The translations under genes and the position numbers were made by a program. DNA of 57,920 nucleotides, from positions 1 to 57,920 of the forward strand of contig JANQQD010000063.1 in assembly GCA_028285185.1 (NCBI GenBank). Direction: 5' to 3'. The notes below the pieces were generated by a model. The model saw only the letters and a list, made by a program, of their open reading frames with translations. It was not told the DNA's origin and did not search any database. Source of the stretch: Anaerolineae bacterium. GTDB lineage: Bacteria > Pseudomonadota > Alphaproteobacteria > DSM-16000 > Inquilinaceae. Below, piece after piece: positions 43,523 through 52,131 of this stretch (the first letter of the stretch is position 1; each line of letters opens with the position of its first letter).

Positions 43523-44002
43523 GTGAGTACCCATCTACAGGCCAGTCAAGTCCAAGTCGTTCCCTTGCGCACTCTGGCGCTGATGGCGGCCAAAGGGTCG
43601 ACCGGCGTCCTGGGTGCCCTCTCGAAGGTAGCCGACCAGAGCATCAGCGTCTGCGATCCGGAGCGGCCGACACGGTACACCTTCGACCTCGGCGGCGTCC
43701 CATACAGCGCCACATTGCTGCAGATCGATGGTGGGTTCCGGATGCACCTGACTGCGCGCCTCGGGAAGGTCCCCTATACGGTGGAAGACGTCCAGTCGCT
43801 TGAGACGCTACGCGGCCTGCTCTCGCTCGATATCGCAGATCAAGGCGTGCAGCTGCATATCGCCCGGAGGCGCGTGCTTCACATGTCGCAGGACGTCGAC
43901 GTGCTGGAGCCACCTACACCCGAAGCCGTCCTCTACGAAACGCTTGTGTTCATCAAGCATGTCCGCCCTGTCGCCCGGCTGCTGACCCAGTACGTCCATT
44001 GA
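43523..44002 (+). CDS. Unrecognised 159-residue protein
   Basis: The GTG at 43523 has GGAGAG just upstream; an ATG at 43508 would add five residues. The product has no leader or span. It contains LRTLALMAAKGSTGVLGALSKVADQSISVCD and a strand-rich middle (TRYTFDLGGVPYSATLLQIDGGFRMHLTARLGKVPYTVEDVQSLETLRGLLS), suggesting an alpha+beta fold. A helical end follows (EAVLYETLVFIKHVRPVARLLTQYV). I do not recognise a family. It faces the LysM gene tail to tail, only eight bases away. Confidence 0.65.
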   Translation: MSTHLQASQVQVVPLRTLALMAAKGSTGVLGALSKVADQSISVCDPERPTRYTFDLGGVPYSATLLQIDGGFRMHLTARLGKVPYTVEDVQSLETLRGLLSLDIADQGVQLHIARRRVLHMSQDVDVLEPPTPEAVLYETLVFIKHVRPVARLLTQYVH

Positions 44003-44010
44003 GAGCTCGG

Positions 44011-46722
44011 CTATAGATTGCCGAGAGGCACCCCCTGGGGAACCGCCGGAATCACGAAGACCTGGCCCGGGTAGATCAGATCCGGATCGCGGATCTGATC
44101 GCGGTTGGCCTGAAAGATGACCGAATACTGCAGGCCGTCACCGTAGGCGCCGCGCGCCAGCACCCACAGGCTGTTGCCGGGCTGCACCGTGATCCGCTGG
44201 TGGCCGGGTGGCGCATCCACCGGCGGATTGCGCTGGAACGGGATCTCCGACCGGGCGATCACGGCTCCGCCCGCATCCACGTGATCCACTCGAAGCCGGT
44301 AGAGCCCGGGCGCAACGGTATCGCGCGGGGCCAGAACGAACGCGCCGTCTTCGGTTGCCCGGTCTTCCAGAAGGATCCGGTTGTCGAGATAGAGGCGAAG
44401 CGCGGCACCGGCATCGGCCGTGCCGGAGACGAAGAAGCGGCCGCGGTCATCATAGTCGACAACCGACACTACGACTTCAGGCGATGGCGGTGGTGGGGCG
44501 GCAGGCAAGGCTGCGACTTCCTCTGCCTCATCCTCAAGAGGATCGGTTTCCGGCGTGACCGCGGGCGCCTGCGCCTCAGGCTCTGCGACGGTGGCCGGCG
44601 GTGTCACCGCCTCCAGCGAACGCGTGACGGGTTCAGGGTCCCGCGCCGCCACAGGCCCAACGGGTGCCTGAGGGGCCTGAACGACAACCGACGGACCGAT
44701 GGCATCTCGCGGCACCAGGACTGCCAGCGGCCCACTGCGATCGGTATCCCCCGAGAGCGCATCGCCCGCGATATCACGCGCGCTTTCCGGAACGACGATC
44801 ACCAGCACCTGATCCGATATGGCCTCTTCGGCGGACGGGTCAGCCGGTTCGGCTACCAGACCGATCTCATAAGATCCGGGATCAAGGGGGCCGTCGGCGA
44901 TGAACACCCATTGGCCGGCGCCATCTGCCACCGCCTCACCAATCGGCACGCCGCCATCCATCACCGAAACCCTCGTGTCCGGCGAGGCGGTTCCGGCAAC
45001 GACAAGATTGCCGGCGCCACTGACCCGCACGGCGTCGAAGCTCGGTACGACCGGTTCCGGTGGCGATGGCGGCAAGGCAGCGACCGCGACAGGTGCCGAG
45101 CCGTCTTCGGCATTGGCGATTTCGCCGGCTGGTGGCGCCGGTTCGGACGCGACCCCCGGCTGCGGCCGGCGTTCCAGTGCGGGCGGCGCGGATTCCACCA
45201 CCGATGGATCCGATGCCCGCGCATCGGCCGGCGCAGGACTATCGCCGGCATCGTCCGGCTGTACTTCAACCGCCGCCACATCGGCTGCTGACGCTGGCGG
45301 CTCAGCATCGGGATTCTCGACCCCGGCCGCGCTTACAGCCGTCTGCTCCGGAAGATCGGGTGCCGGCTGCAATGTTGTGTCGGCACGATCGGCTGCCACA
45401 GTCTCCGCCGCACCTGTGGGTGCCGACGGCACATCCGCAGCGACCGGCTGATCCGTCTCGGAAGTCGCCGCTTCAGCCGGTTCGGTGACCTCCGTCTCCC
45501 GTGCGATATCACTGTCAATGGGCGGCGCGTCTCCGGCTTCGGACATTGTCGGCTGCAACGGATCAGCCGGCACCGTTGGAGTATGAACGACGGCCACGGA
45601 CGCTTCAGGGTCGCCCGCCCCCCCTTCCCCGGCTGGTTCCGGGGCGTCGGACACCGCTGGAGATGCAGCTCCTGCCCCTTCCGGTCCTATCGTCCCTGCG
45701 GTGTCTAGAACAACCGCTGCAACCTCGCCGGCTGCCTCGGATGTCTCGGCTTCATGGGCCGTTTCCACGGGCTCGTCGGCCATAGTCGGGTCCGGCATGT
45801 CGGTCACCGGTTCCGACGCGGCTTCCACCGCGTCCGTTGCCGGCGACTCTGGCACGTCGATTGGCACCGACGGCGCGTCGACGTCTGACGCAGGCGGTTC
45901 GGCTTGCGGCTCAATCCGATCCGACCCGCCGTCGACACTCGGTTGCTGCGCCTCTGTCACCGTCTCCGCGGCAGCATCTGCCGATTCCGGTTCCGGCGCT
46001 GCCGCCGCGGATGAGCCGGCGGGCGGTTCCAGTGCCTCGGTGTCCGTCAGCGGTGGTACCGGATCGGGGATCGTGCGTTCAGGAAGTTGCACAACGGCAA
46101 CGGGCGGCGCTAGCTCATCCGGCGCCGCAGGCTCAGATCCGGCCAAGCGCTCTGCTTCATCATCGGCCTGGGGTTCGCTGCCCGCATCGGCTGCGTCGAC
46201 TTCAGGTTCGGCGACTGGCGCGACTGACGTTTCGGATATCTCCGGGTCGGACGTACCGGCCAGCGGCGTCGTCTCGGACGCCGCTTCGCCTGGCCTCGTA
46301 TCGTCTGTCGGCGGACGCCCTGCGCTGTCCTCATGCGGCGTGATCGGCTGATCGGCCGGCTCCGACTGTGCAGCTGTCGGGCCCACAGGCTCCTCACCGT
46401 CATCCGTCGGAACGGCGGGGGTGTCGGCAGCTGCAGCCGGTGGCTGCCCATCCAGCTGACTGTCGGTCTCCGGTTCCCCGAACCCTTCCTCGGACGAGAC
46501 TGGGGTCGGATCGGTCTCAGCGGACGGCTCTGGCTCGCCAATCGCCGCAACTGTCGCCTCGGGCTCCGCGGCATCCTGCGGTACCTGGGCGACCGGCGTA
46601 TCGTTCTCGTCGGCAACCACGGGTGTCGGGTCCACGGTCTGCGGACCGTCGCCCGATGTCACATACAGGCTCACGCCGACGGCGACTGCCGCAACCCCTG
46701 TGAAGAGATACGCCCAACGCAC
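44011..46722 (-). CDS. Membrane-anchored LysM protein with very long acidic Pro/Ala/Glu/Thr-rich stalk
   Basis: A 903-residue protein starting at a GTG with AAAGGGCGG upstream. One N-terminal membrane segment (AYLFTGVAAVAVGVSLYVTSG) is followed by over 500 residues of low-complexity sequence dominated by Pro, Ala, Glu, Asp, Thr and Val. Next come an Ig-like module near 580-680 (FDAVRVSGAGNLVVAGTASPDTRVSVMDGG) and a second such module near 770-840. The chain ends in a LysM domain (RITVQPGNSLWVLARGAYGDGLQYSVIFQANRDQIRDPDLIYPGQVFVIP). The LysM part should bind peptidoglycan, and the stalk would span the periplasm. Related Ig-LysM proteins are common in alphaproteobacteria; the stalk here is unusually long. 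Confidence 0.88.
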   Translation of the reverse strand: MRWAYLFTGVAAVAVGVSLYVTSGDGPQTVDPTPVVADENDTPVAQVPQDAAEPEATVAAIGEPEPSAETDPTPVSSEEGFGEPETDSQLDGQPPAAAADTPAVPTDDGEEPVGPTAAQSEPADQPITPHEDSAGRPPTDDTRPGEAASETTPLAGTSDPEISETSVAPVAEPEVDAADAGSEPQADDEAERLAGSEPAAPDELAPPVAVVQLPERTIPDPVPPLTDTEALEPPAGSSAAAAPEPESADAAAETVTEAQQPSVDGGSDRIEPQAEPPASDVDAPSVPIDVPESPATDAVEAASEPVTDMPDPTMADEPVETAHEAETSEAAGEVAAVVLDTAGTIGPEGAGAASPAVSDAPEPAGEGGAGDPEASVAVVHTPTVPADPLQPTMSEAGDAPPIDSDIARETEVTEPAEAATSETDQPVAADVPSAPTGAAETVAADRADTTLQPAPDLPEQTAVSAAGVENPDAEPPASAADVAAVEVQPDDAGDSPAPADARASDPSVVESAPPALERRPQPGVASEPAPPAGEIANAEDGSAPVAVAALPPSPPEPVVPSFDAVRVSGAGNLVVAGTASPDTRVSVMDGGVPIGEAVADGAGQWVFIADGPLDPGSYEIGLVAEPADPSAEEAISDQVLVIVVPESARDIAGDALSGDTDRSGPLAVLVPRDAIGPSVVVQAPQAPVGPVAARDPEPVTRSLEAVTPPATVAEPEAQAPAVTPETDPLEDEAEEVAALPAAPPPPSPEVVVSVVDYDDRGRFFVSGTADAGAALRLYLDNRILLEDRATEDGAFVLAPRDTVAPGLYRLRVDHVDAGGAVIARSEIPFQRNPPVDAPPGHQRITVQPGNSLWVLARGAYGDGLQYSVIFQANRDQIRDPDLIYPGQVFVIPAVPQGVPLGNL

Positions 46723-46879
46723 TGTAAGAACCGCCCTTTTCCGCCCCTACGGTCACGGTACCGTTACGGTCTCGCACATGCAACGAAACCAGGCGACGCC
46801 GATCCCGCGACCACCCCCTTTCGTGCAGGTCGGAGAGGCGATAGGGTGCCGCTCCCTTGGCGAGACGATCGGCACCATC

Positions 46880-47464
46880 ATGCAGCGCATCCATACCGTC
46901 TGCGTCTATTGCGGCTCATCGATCCGCATCGCCGACCATTACAAGAAGATAACCGAACAGTTCGGCAGGATTCTGGCGGCAGAGGGCTGCCAGCTCGTCT
47001 ACGGGGGCGGCCGCGTCGGCCTGATGGGGTTGTTGGCAGACACGGTGCTGGCAGCCGGCGGACAGGTGATCGGCATCATACCCGAGCATATCCAAGCGCT
47101 GGAGGTCGATCATTCCGGTCTGACCGAACTGCACGTCGTCGACAGCATGCACACGCGCAAGCGGATGATGTTCGAACGCTCGGACGCGTTCGTCGCACTG
47201 CCCGGCGGGCTCGGAACGCTGGACGAGCTGGTCGAGATCATGACCTGGCGTCAGCTCGGCCTGCACGACAAGCCGCTGGTCATGGTCAATACCCAGGACT
47301 ATTGGGTACCGTTCCTGAACCTGTTCGAACACATGATCGAGGCCGGGTTCTGCCGCCCGGAGCATCGCGCACTGGTCCGCGTTGTGGGGTCTGTCGACGA
47401 GGTGATGGGCGCGCTGCAGACGGCGCCAGAGCCCTCAATCTCGGTGGAGACCAAGTGGCTCTAG
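46880..47464 (+). CDS. LOG-family protein (TIGR00730-type phosphoribohydrolase)
   Basis: From the ATG at 46880 the protein has 194 residues: VCVYCGSSIRI at the start, YGGGRVGLMG at 41-50 and PGGLGTLDE at 108-116, the two family motifs that form the nucleotide pocket. LOG enzymes release free base from nucleoside 5'-monophosphates, including cytokinin ribotides in plants and some bacteria; in most bacteria the role is unclear. The ribosome site is weak and the frame is open to 46700, but the conserved part starts here. It diverges from the LysM gene. Confidence 0.9.
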   Translation: MQRIHTVCVYCGSSIRIADHYKKITEQFGRILAAEGCQLVYGGGRVGLMGLLADTVLAAGGQVIGIIPEHIQALEVDHSGLTELHVVDSMHTRKRMMFERSDAFVALPGGLGTLDELVEIMTWRQLGLHDKPLVMVNTQDYWVPFLNLFEHMIEAGFCRPEHRALVRVVGSVDEVMGALQTAPEPSISVETKWL

Positions 47465-47633
47465 GGCGCATTTTCTTGGCCGCCCACGGTCCGCGAGACG
47501 CGGGCTAGCTGCGCCGGCTTGCTTGGACCGACGGCGATGCTATAAGGCGGCAGCCATTGTTACCGCGCGCCGCCTCAGCCCTGACACCGGAGCTTCGTGA
47601 AGGCCGTCGGCAGCCCCTGGAGACTGTTCGCAC

Positions 47634-48857
47634 ATGCAGAAGATCAAGGTCGCCAATCCGGTCGTCGAGCTCGACGGCGATGAGATGACGCGGATCATCT
47701 GGCAGTTCATCAAGGAAAAGCTGATCCTGCCCTATCTCGACGTCGACCTGAAATACTACGACCTGGGCATCGAGGCGCGCGACGACACGGACGACCAGAT
47801 CACCGTGGATGCGGCCAACGCCATCAAGACCTACGGCGTCGGCGTGAAATGCGCGACCATCACGCCCGATGAGGCCCGCGTGGAGGAATTCAAGCTGAAG
47901 AAGATGTGGCGGTCGCCCAACGGCACCATCCGCAACATCCTCGGCGGCACCGTCTTCCGCGAACCGATCATCTGCCGCAACGTGCCGCGCTATGTGCCGG
48001 GCTGGCGCCGGCCGATCATCATCGGCCGCCACGCCTTCGGCGACCAGTACCGCGCGACCGATTTCAAGGTTCCGGGGCCGGGCACCCTGACCATGACCTT
48101 CACCCCGTCCGATGGCGGTGAGCCGATCAACTATGACGTCTACGACTTCCCCGGCGGCGGCGTGGCGCTGGGCATGTATAATCTTGACGAGTCGATCATC
48201 GGGTTCGCGCGGGCCTGCTTCAACTACGGGCTGCAGCGCAGCCTTCCCGTCTACATGTCCACCAAGAACACGATCCTGAAGGCCTATGACGGACGCTTCA
48301 AGGACCTGTTCCAGGAGGTCTACGACACTGAATTCAAGAGCCGCTTCGAGCCGGCGGGCCTGACCTACGAGCATCGCCTGATCGATGACATGGTGGCGTC
48401 GGCGCTGAAGTGGCAGGGTGATTTCGTCTGGGCCTGTAAGAACTACGACGGCGACGTTCAGTCCGACACGGTCGCCCAGGGCTTCGGCTCTCTCGGTCTG
48501 ATGACGTCGGTGCTGCTCACGCCAGACGGCAAGACCGCAGAGGCGGAAGCGGCGCACGGCACGGTCACCCGGCACTATCGGCTGCATCAGCAGGGCAAGG
48601 AGACGTCGACCAACCCGATCGCCTCGATCTTCGCGTGGACTCAGGGGCTGCAGTTCCGCGCGAAGCTCGATGATACGCCGCAGGTCGCGACATTTGCCAA
48701 GACGCTGGAACAGGTCTGTGTCGAGACGGTCGAGGCGGGCTTCATGACCAAGGACTTGGCCATCCTGATCGGGCCGGACCAGCCATGGCTGACGACAAAC
48801 CAGTTCCTCGACAAGCTCGACGAGGGGCTGCAGCGCAAGATGGGCTCGTCAGCCTGA
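47634..48857 (+). CDS. icd: NADP-dependent isocitrate dehydrogenase
   Basis: A 407-residue enzyme of the eukaryotic-like homodimeric type found in many alphaproteobacteria: [40 protein letters not shown] at the start, [27 protein letters not shown] with the substrate serine and arginines, and [22 protein letters not shown]. The C-terminal [33 protein letters not shown] contains the NADP site. It converts isocitrate to 2-oxoglutarate in the TCA cycle. GGAG lies upstream of the ATG. Confidence 0.97.
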   Translation: MQKIKVANPVVELDGDEMTRIIWQFIKEKLILPYLDVDLKYYDLGIEARDDTDDQITVDAANAIKTYGVGVKCATITPDEARVEEFKLKKMWRSPNGTIRNILGGTVFREPIICRNVPRYVPGWRRPIIIGRHAFGDQYRATDFKVPGPGTLTMTFTPSDGGEPINYDVYDFPGGGVALGMYNLDESIIGFARACFNYGLQRSLPVYMSTKNTILKAYDGRFKDLFQEVYDTEFKSRFEPAGLTYEHRLIDDMVASALKWQGDFVWACKNYDGDVQSDTVAQGFGSLGLMTSVLLTPDGKTAEAEAAHGTVTRHYRLHQQGKETSTNPIASIFAWTQGLQFRAKLDDTPQVATFAKTLEQVCVETVEAGFMTKDLAILIGPDQPWLTTNQFLDKLDEGLQRKMGSSA

Positions 48858-48868
48858 CTCGGGACACC

Positions 48869-48911
48869 GACCGGCCCGGCATGGCGTTCGGGCGCCTGCC
48901 GCAGGCCGGTC
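48869..48911. terminator. Hairpin between convergent icd and methyltransferase genes
   Basis: An 8-bp perfect stem GACCGGCC / GGCCGGTC (48869-48876 with 48904-48911) with a 27-base loop that can pair further. It lies between two convergent stops and reaches the methyltransferase stop codon. Confidence 0.45.
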
Positions 48912-49824
48912 AGCCCGGTAGCATCGCGTAGAAGCGGTAGACCCGCAGGTCGCCGGAATTCAGCGCCGCCAGCCGGCGCATCCATTTTTCGCCTTCGTCG
49001 ATGACCATGCGCTTGAACTCGTCCGTCTTGCCAGTCTGCGGCAGCGTGGTGGTCAACGTCTCCCAGGCGCCGAGCACCTGGGCGCAATAGGTCTCGGTCA
49101 CATCTTCGGCCGTGCGCACGTCGAAACCGTTCGCCTGAAGCTGCTCCACCGTCTGGCCGACGGTCTGGGGATAGGGCTTCTCCGGTTCCGTATCCCGCCA
49201 GACCGATACCGCGCCGGCCGTCTTTGCCGAGTGCTTGAGCGCGTAGTCGGTGAAGACCATTTGCCCCTTCGGCTTCATGGCCAGCCGCAGCGTTTCGAAA
49301 AGCGCTTCTTTCCATCTCACGGCATAGAACGCCTCTTTGCTGAAGACCGCATCGAATCGCTTGTCCAACTTCAGATCGTCCCAGTCGAAGAGCATCACCG
49401 GTGCACGCTTCTCCATACCGGCCTTGATCGATCTCGCCATCCCCGCACGCTGCAGCACCTCGTCACTCTCAAAGGCAGTAACCCAGGCACCGGTTTCCCG
49501 TGCCATTGCCCGCGCCGCCCCCCCGAGACCGGCACCGAGATCGAGCACACTCATCTCCGAGTTCAGGCCGAACGGCTTGAAGAGTGTCGACACGTATTCG
49601 TCGCCGCCGGGCGTGCTGAAGCCCTGCCCCCAGATCACCTCCGCGATCTCCACGCGGATCGGCGTCCAATGCTCCGATTTGCCCGGATTGATCTCGAACT
49701 GCTCGGCCTGCCGATCCCTAATGGACACGTGGCTCGATTCCGTCTGCTCGGAGGCTGGGACATCATATCCCTGCCACCAGGCTTTCAGGCGGGTCTTCCA
49801 GGATGTTCCGTTCTTGCCCGGCAT
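48910..49824 (-). CDS. Class I SAM-dependent methyltransferase
   Basis: From the ATG at 49824 (304 residues; a TTG at 49830 is an alternative), the SAM motif I is VLDLGAGLGGAARAMA (about 93-108), with an acid in AFESDEV near 119 and motif IV-like FDAVFSKEAFYAVRWKEALFETLRLAMKPKGQMVFTDY. The layout, with a longer N-terminal part and EQFEINPGKSEHWTPIRVEIAEVIWGQGFSTPGG before motif I, recalls small-molecule methyltransferases such as those acting on phosphoethanolamine or sarcosine. That is a guess. Target unknown. Confidence 0.85.
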   Translation of the reverse strand: MPGKNGTSWKTRLKAWWQGYDVPASEQTESSHVSIRDRQAEQFEINPGKSEHWTPIRVEIAEVIWGQGFSTPGGDEYVSTLFKPFGLNSEMSVLDLGAGLGGAARAMARETGAWVTAFESDEVLQRAGMARSIKAGMEKRAPVMLFDWDDLKLDKRFDAVFSKEAFYAVRWKEALFETLRLAMKPKGQMVFTDYALKHSAKTAGAVSVWRDTEPEKPYPQTVGQTVEQLQANGFDVRTAEDVTETYCAQVLGAWETLTTTLPQTGKTDEFKRMVIDEGEKWMRRLAALNSGDLRVYRFYAMLPG

Positions 49825-50401
49825 GGCCAACAGGTTCCCGGCGTCACCGTTTGCGCAAGAGGCTCACGACAACGCCGCACAGGTCACGTCGATCACCAGT
49901 GAGGAGGCTTTCGATTCCCGACAGCTGACGGTCGTTTACACTTACTTCCGGCATGATCAAGAACTCATAAACACGTGGTTGTCGATTGGCCCAACTTCGC
50001 CAATTTGCACAGCCTTGGCCATCTGTAGATGCATTTCGCACACAACGGTTCGCAGCATGTCCCCGAATCCCGACACGAATCCACTGGGGCGGCCCGCCCA
50101 AGCATGGTGGAGAGGCGAACGATCGCCGCGCCCCAGGTCGTCGCCCCCGGCACGGCGACGCTGGTCAAGCCGCCGCCAAGCGCCGGATTGCGCCCGCACT
50201 GTCGGTCCCATGCCCTCAAGGAGCCCATTTTTCTGGACGCAAGCTGATAGTTTGATAGCGTTCTAATCTTGCCTGTTCGTCCTCTTCCTCCCTTGGACGG
50301 CGTCCGGGGCTCCCGATCATCGGATTGGCCTCTCGATTGCAACGAACCGGTCCAACACGCCCACACGTGGCGTCTAGTGCGGATAGGTGAGTGAGACGAA
50401 C
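49825..50401. other. 577-bp gene-free gap
   Basis: I find no convincing gene here. Frames of 70-130 codons exist on both strands but show no domain, no good ribosome site and skewed composition. The right end must contain the promoter of the LuxR-type gene and the left end that of the methyltransferase. A small GC palindrome (GGGCGGCCCGCCC near 50088) and the AT-richer stretch from about 50240 to 50270 (TGATAGTTTGATAGCG) are the only local features. No confident promoter was assigned. Confidence 0.5.
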
Positions 50402-51145
50402 ATGAACAATACGGCGAGAGCCATCGAAATGAACAACGTTGTGCCGCTCAAGGTCGAAGGCGATCGGCAGCCGCAATGGGGCCAGACAAGGGCGTTGGCG
50501 CTGCCACCCTCGATGCTGGCGCCACGGCTGCTGCTGATCGTCCCATCCTCGGATCGCGACCGACTGCAACTTGACCTCTATCGCGGTCTCCCCAACGCCT
50601 CCGTTACGTCTGCCGCCAACAGCGCTGCTGCCGTCGAGATGATGGCGAACCGCGAAGACTTCGATCTGGTGATCGTGGAACTCGGCGTGCAGGGGTTCGA
50701 CAACGTCGAGGCCATTTCCAGCGCACTTTCCGCAGGTGACCATCCCCCGGTGGTCGTGCTGTACCGCGAATGCCATGCCGACGCGGCGCGGGCGCTTCTC
50801 CGGGCTGGGGCTGCGGCCCTGATGCCGCAGGCAAGCACCGGGATGTCACTGCTGGGTGTCATCTACCTGGTTCTCAACGGGCAGCGCTTTACGCCGCCGG
50901 AACTGCTGCTCCCGCTTGGCCAGAATGGTGCCGCTCCGGAAGGCGCCGACTTCCCGGATCTATCCAGCCGCCAGCGCCAAGTCGCACGGCTCTTGGTTCA
51001 AGGCCAGTCCAACAAAGAGATCGCCCGCCGGCTGGACCTGCAGGAGATCACCATCAAGGTTTACGTCAGCAGCATCTTCCGCAAGCTTAAGGTGCGCAAC
51101 CGGACCGAGGCGGCGGCCCGGCTCCTCAAAGAGTGGTCCGATTAG
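50402..51145 (+). CDS. LuxR-type regulator with degenerate receiver domain
   Basis: The 247-residue protein (ATG at 50402 with GGTGAG upstream; a GTG at 50387 is possible) has a receiver-like fold at about 41-165 and a LuxR helix-turn-helix at 186-245 (LSSRQRQVARLLVQGQSNKEIARRLDLQEITIKVYVSSIFRKLKVRNRTEAA). In the receiver, the phosphorylated Asp position is Glu93 (LVIVELG). The acidic pair at the strand 1 end is replaced by Ser-Ser (IVPSS), and the switch Lys position is Gln143 (LMPQAS). It therefore cannot be controlled by ordinary phosphorylation. It is convergent with the rluC/D-type gene, and the two stops overlap. Confidence 0.88.
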   Translation: MNNTARAIEMNNVVPLKVEGDRQPQWGQTRALALPPSMLAPRLLLIVPSSDRDRLQLDLYRGLPNASVTSAANSAAAVEMMANREDFDLVIVELGVQGFDNVEAISSALSAGDHPPVVVLYRECHADAARALLRAGAAALMPQASTGMSLLGVIYLVLNGQRFTPPELLLPLGQNGAAPEGADFPDLSSRQRQVARLLVQGQSNKEIARRLDLQEITIKVYVSSIFRKLKVRNRTEAAARLLKEWSD

Positions 51146-52131
51146 CCGTCGGCGAAGATGGCATCGGATGTAGCGTCGACGTTCAGCCCTAGCGTCGCCA
51201 ACGTCTCCCGCAGATGGGCAGGCGGCGGCGCCACGACATCGAGCATCCCACCCATGGGATTCGGCAGAACAATGCGCCGCGCGTGCAGATGCAGCCGACG
51301 CGCCAGGGTGACGCCGGGCAGAAAGGCCTCGGCACCACCATACTTTCCGTCGCCCAGAATGGGCGCGCCGATGGCCGCCATGTGAACGCGCAACTGGTGG
51401 GTTCTGCCGGTCCTCGGGCTCAAGCCGACCAACGCGGCCCGGCGACCCGTATGATCCAGCGTCCGATAGTCCGTGATAGCTGCCCGTCCATCGGGATCGG
51501 CCAGCATCTTCTCCCTTTGGGCGCCATCCGACTTTGCCAGGTTCAGGTTGATTCGCCCGGCTGATGGAGAGGGGACGCCTACGACAATCGCCCAATAGAG
51601 TTTGCGGGCAGCCTTGCTGCGGAAGGCGGACGCAAGGTCTCTGGCCGCCCGCGCCGTTCGGGCCAGCACCAGGGCGCCGCTGGTGTCCTTGTCCAGGCGG
51701 TGGACCAGGCGCGGGCGCTCGCCCCCATCCGCACGAAGCACATCCAAGAGACCATCGATATGCCGCGCGGTTCCGGTACCGCCTTGCACGGCCATACCGG
51801 GCGGCTTGTTGATGACGATCGCCGCATCATCCTGATAGAGCACGGAACGCCGCAGCGCGTCCGCCTCCAAGGCACTGACCGGCCCTTGAGGTTTCGGTGG
51901 ACGATCGATGTCCGCCGAGCGCTCCGCCGCAATCGGGGGCACGCGAACCACCTGCCCCGGCGCCAGGCGCTGGCCCGCCTTTGCGCGTTTGCCGTCCACC
52001 CGCACCTGGCCGGTGCGCAAGAGCCGTTCGACGGCCCCGTGACCCAGCATGGGGTAATGTCTGCGAAACCAGCGATCGAGCCTCTGATCGCCTTCGTCGT
52101 CCCCCACGATGCGTTGGGTGACACCGGTCAT
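51142..52131 (-). CDS. RluC/RluD-family rRNA pseudouridine synthase
   Basis: The 329-residue protein has an N-terminal S4 RNA-binding domain (LDRWFRRHYPMLGHGAVERLLRTGQVRVDGKRAKAGQRLAPGQVVRV) and a catalytic domain with Asp147 in HRLDKDTSGALVLA. Later segments are SGRTHQLRVHMA-type (here TGRTHQLRVHMAAIGAPILGDGKYGG). Relatives modify helices of 23S rRNA. Its ATG overlaps the rarA stop (ATGA), so it is translated after rarA. Confidence 0.93.
   Translation of the reverse strand: MTGVTQRIVGDDEGDQRLDRWFRRHYPMLGHGAVERLLRTGQVRVDGKRAKAGQRLAPGQVVRVPPIAAERSADIDRPPKPQGPVSALEADALRRSVLYQDDAAIVINKPPGMAVQGGTGTARHIDGLLDVLRADGGERPRLVHRLDKDTSGALVLARTARAARDLASAFRSKAARKLYWAIVVGVPSPSAGRINLNLAKSDGAQREKMLADPDGRAAITDYRTLDHTGRRAALVGLSPRTGRTHQLRVHMAAIGAPILGDGKYGGAEAFLPGVTLARRLHLHARRIVLPNPMGGMLDVVAPPPAHLRETLATLGLNVDATSDAIFADG

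Noticed and set aside
45701..46351. 216-codon Ser/Gly-rich plus-strand frame inside the LysM gene
   Set aside because: Arises from the low-complexity stalk read in antisense.
46752..46767. Near-palindrome GTCACGGTACCGTTAC between the LysM and LOG genes
   Set aside because: Short, one mismatched pair, and no associated regulator; could be chance.
49986..50255. 89-codon plus-strand frame in the 49825-50401 gap
   Set aside because: Arg/Pro/Gly-rich with no ribosome site and no family resemblance.
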